Shown here piece after piece: positions 61,501 through 64,000 of a DNA stretch of 64,000 nucleotides. Position 1 is the stretch's first letter; every line of letters starts with the position of its first letter. The DNA comes from Todiramphus chloris collaris (lineage: Eukaryota; Chordata; Aves; Coraciiformes; Alcedinidae), in the NCBI GenBank assembly GCA_025345505.1, contig JANVCC010000018.1, positions 8,016,574 to 8,080,573 of the forward strand, in the 5' to 3' direction. Made by a program: the position numbers and the translations under genes. The notes under the pieces are model-generated. The model saw only the letters and a program-made list of their open reading frames with translations. It had not been told where the DNA came from and made no database searches.

Positions 61501-63953
61501 AACAAACAAAAAAATAAACAAAACCAGAAACAAAAGTCTCCAATAACTTTAAGAGAAATCTTCCATGGCTTTCTAAAATCCTGTCTAACTGACAAAGCCT
61601 GGAAACTTCAGTTCTTATTTTAGTAGCCTTCTAAACTATGATTTAGTTTAGAAATATGCATGAAATGCATGTGACCCATTTTCTTGCCATTATACTGTGC
61701 TGAAAAAGAAAATAACCATCTTCGGGGAAGGTATCTAGAGATGTTCAGATCAAGACAACCAAAAGATCAAAACAACTGACAAGATGGTCAGTTCACTGCT
61801 TGTCCTGTGAACTATTGTAGGAGACAAAAAGGTTAGGAGAAAAAAAAATGGTTTGTAACTCATTCCAAATGCATGCATAACTAAATAACAGAGAAGCTCC
61901 CATCATCTTTTAGAGTATTCTCAGAGACATTTGTTTTCCATGCAGTTTTATACCATCAGCTGTAAATGTAAAAACATGACACAAAAAAGAGTTAAATTTC
62001 ATGCTCTTAGGAACTCATTGGTATCAAATATTTAATATGTTTTCTGTCTGTGCTTTTTTAAATGTTATATTCTTTTATTTTAATAAAAGAAGCATCTGGG
62101 GAAGTCTGGCTATACCTTGTACCCTTGGAGAACAACAAAACATCCATGAAGCCCAAGACTTTCAAAAGTTCAAGGTGTGGCAAGCAAAGAAAAGGTGAGA
62201 TTCAGGAAAGAGTCTGTAGATTGCCAGAGTTCCTAAAAAACTGCTGAAAGAAGCAGGAACAGACACATTAATTAAAAAAAAATCCTTGAAAATCACTATC
62301 TGGGGCAAAGACTGGACTTTGAGGCTACCAGAAAATCAAGCTGTTAATAAATGAGTTTGGAAGCAAGGAATTGCTCTGCAAAGCAACCACAGATAGTTGA
62401 GGCTATGCCTATGAACTTCTTTTTGGTTGTCTCCTGTGCAATCAACTTGGAAGCCATTTTTAAGTTTCACAGAAGTTAGTTATTCTAGTTCTTGCTCAAA
62501 CTTGGCTTTTGATTATAAACCCTCTTGATGTTTTGGGTGGTATTCTCTTTAGTAAGAAAAATATTTATGTAGATTCACCTTAGATCTCTGGATCCTTTTT
62601 TGAACCCACTTATACATCTGACCTTCAGAACATCCTGTTGCAAAGATAACCACAGTTTAGCTGTGCATTGTATTCTGTTTATCAACAGCATTCTTATCTT
62701 ATAGACTCTACCAATTATTTCTGTCCTCTCATTTTTCTCATTTATGCCTATGATGGTCCTTGTAGACATTCTCTTTACCTCTTCCTAAATCATTATATTA
62801 CCTGTTTGAAATAGTGTTTTCAGGACAGCAGGATGTATTGAAGATATAGGAATATTATGGATTAACGCACTTACATAAATATGTGTTCTATTTTGCTAAA
62901 CTGTTGTGATAACTTTATAAAACCAATCTGTTGCATTTGTTTGTGTGATTATAACTTGAGTTTAAGAAGTGCTAATGAAATTATTCCAGTCAACAGTGAA
63001 TTGGTAGCAAAATATCAGTGATATAAATAAGTGGGAAAATTAAGATTTTCCTATTTTAGAAGACAAACTGAATACTCTTCTGATGAAAGCTGACAATAAC
63101 ATTTATCATTAGCTTGGGAAAAAGATTTCTGAGAGAGCTAGACGGTCTTTCTGTTAGAGAAGTTAAAAGAAACATGTAAGATATCTTTGGATATTCTGCA
63201 GGGACATAGTTCATTTGAACATTTTATGCTATATGACCTGAGGGAAAGCATTTGTTTAGGTGAGGAGAGCTGTGATGTACACTCTATCACACTTGCTACA
63301 TAGGTAGGTCTGATTACATGTAAATAAAAACCAGTCATATAATAATAACAGTCTTAGCATTCCATGGTACAGCTTATTATTCTGTTAAATTGATATAATA
63401 AGTCTCACAAAGCTTCTGTTGACCTCAGTCAGCCTAGGATTTTTAAGGCACAGAATATTGCTGTGTTGAGAAATCAACCATCTGTTTTAATAAAGAAACA
63501 TGAGAGAATATTATTTAATCAGAACAATGAGCACAGACCATGAAAATGAATATTAAATGGATGCAGTGACACACAGGACTAGAACTTTATTTTAGAAGTC
63601 CAGTGTTTCTGCTGTCAAATGTGGCATATAACTCAGCCTTGGGTGGAATTATTGTGTGCAGTATCAAATTTCTTAACACATCCACAATTGCAGGATCAGG
63701 CTGGTTGCATTTAAACATTGATTTTCATGCTCAGATTCATTGATTCATCTCTTGGAAGGAGAAGGACTTTTCTGAAACTAGTACTTGTAGACTAACATAA
63801 GCAATTGTCAGTTATCAACACTCAAGCTTCATGTTTCATCAACTCTCTGAGAATCAAGATTGTTACATTGCCTCTGCACTTATTTCTCACTTGCGTTCAA
63901 CCATGTTTCCTTATTCTCAACATGTACAGAGGAATGCAGAAGGAATGGAAAGT
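58541..63953. other. Unique AT-rich non-coding DNA
   Basis: No gene or interspersed repeat recognised in 5.4 kb, apart from the CAAA-rich stretch listed below. ORFs here (largest 58799-59110 minus, 103 codons) lack domains. Confidence 0.5.
61458..61535. repeat. A-rich (CAA/CAAA)n stretch
   Basis: CAA, CACA and CAAA units over about 78 bp, pure A/C apart from a few T and G. A simple low-complexity repeat. Confidence 0.88.
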
Positions 63954-64000
63954 GGGAAGGGAAGGGAAGGGAAGGGAAGGGAAGGGAAGGGAAGGGAAGG
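63954..64000 (+). repeat. (GGGAA)n tract cut by the window end
   Basis: Uninterrupted GGGAA pentamers reach the last base, so the tract continues beyond the window. It has the same unit and strand as the tract at 838-941. Confidence 0.97.

Overview
The window reads as nuclear DNA of a bird. The main evidence is at least a dozen pieces of the CR1 LINE, several ending in the usual 3' signature (second-person-like block 'ggttggactNgatgatctt...ccttccaacc' followed by short ATTCTGTG or ATTCTATG repeats). Two LTRs of types I recognise from memory of neoavian and songbird genomes point the same way. The background is AT-rich with long non-coding stretches, and there are no operons, ribosome binding sites or long ORFs. 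I cannot name the species, the chromosome or a host gene.

I find no intact protein-coding gene. Nearly all ORFs are 60-90 codons, as expected by chance in AT-rich DNA; the longer ones lie in repeats or low-complexity sequence. The only unexplained candidate for coding sequence is on the minus strand at 52572-52740. It could be a 169-bp exon with a consensus GTAAGT donor, or part of a small polyadenylated retrocopy; I could not identify the protein.

Layout. 1-1450: unique DNA, a (GGGAA)n tract broken by a 10-N assembly gap, then a rearranged CR1 with a 36-bp inverted repeat around the whole unit. 1450-11568: unique DNA with one CR1 end (6984-7290), an AT-rich repeat and an A29 run. 11569-12107: a solo LTR, sense on the minus strand, followed at once by the longest CR1 piece (12393-13357), whose reverse-transcriptase catalytic pair is lost. 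13358-20092: unique DNA with two likely relics of ancient MIR-like SINEs. 20093-20809: a GC- and CpG-rich solo LTR with a perfect 5-bp target-site duplication (CATTT). 20815-23048: somewhat GC-richer unique DNA. 23049-23873: a second long CR1 piece with a T/G-rich insertion. 23874-34416: unique DNA with a C27 run and one CR1 end. 34417-35683: two minus-strand CR1 ends. 35684-45399: unique, very AT-rich. 45400-45780: a 135-bp homopurine tract and a CR1 reverse-transcriptase scrap. 45781-64000: unique DNA with five short CR1 ends, the exon candidate and a CAAA-rich stretch, ending inside another (GGGAA)n tract.

No genes work together here that I can show. The window is best described as intergenic DNA or the inside of a very large intron, shaped by CR1 retrotransposition, LTR insertion with LTR-LTR recombination, and microsatellite growth. 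I found no convincing previously undescribed system. The most useful leads are the 52.6-kb exon or retrocopy candidate, the inverted repeat at about 0.8 and 1.3 kb, and the solo LTR with intact duplication.
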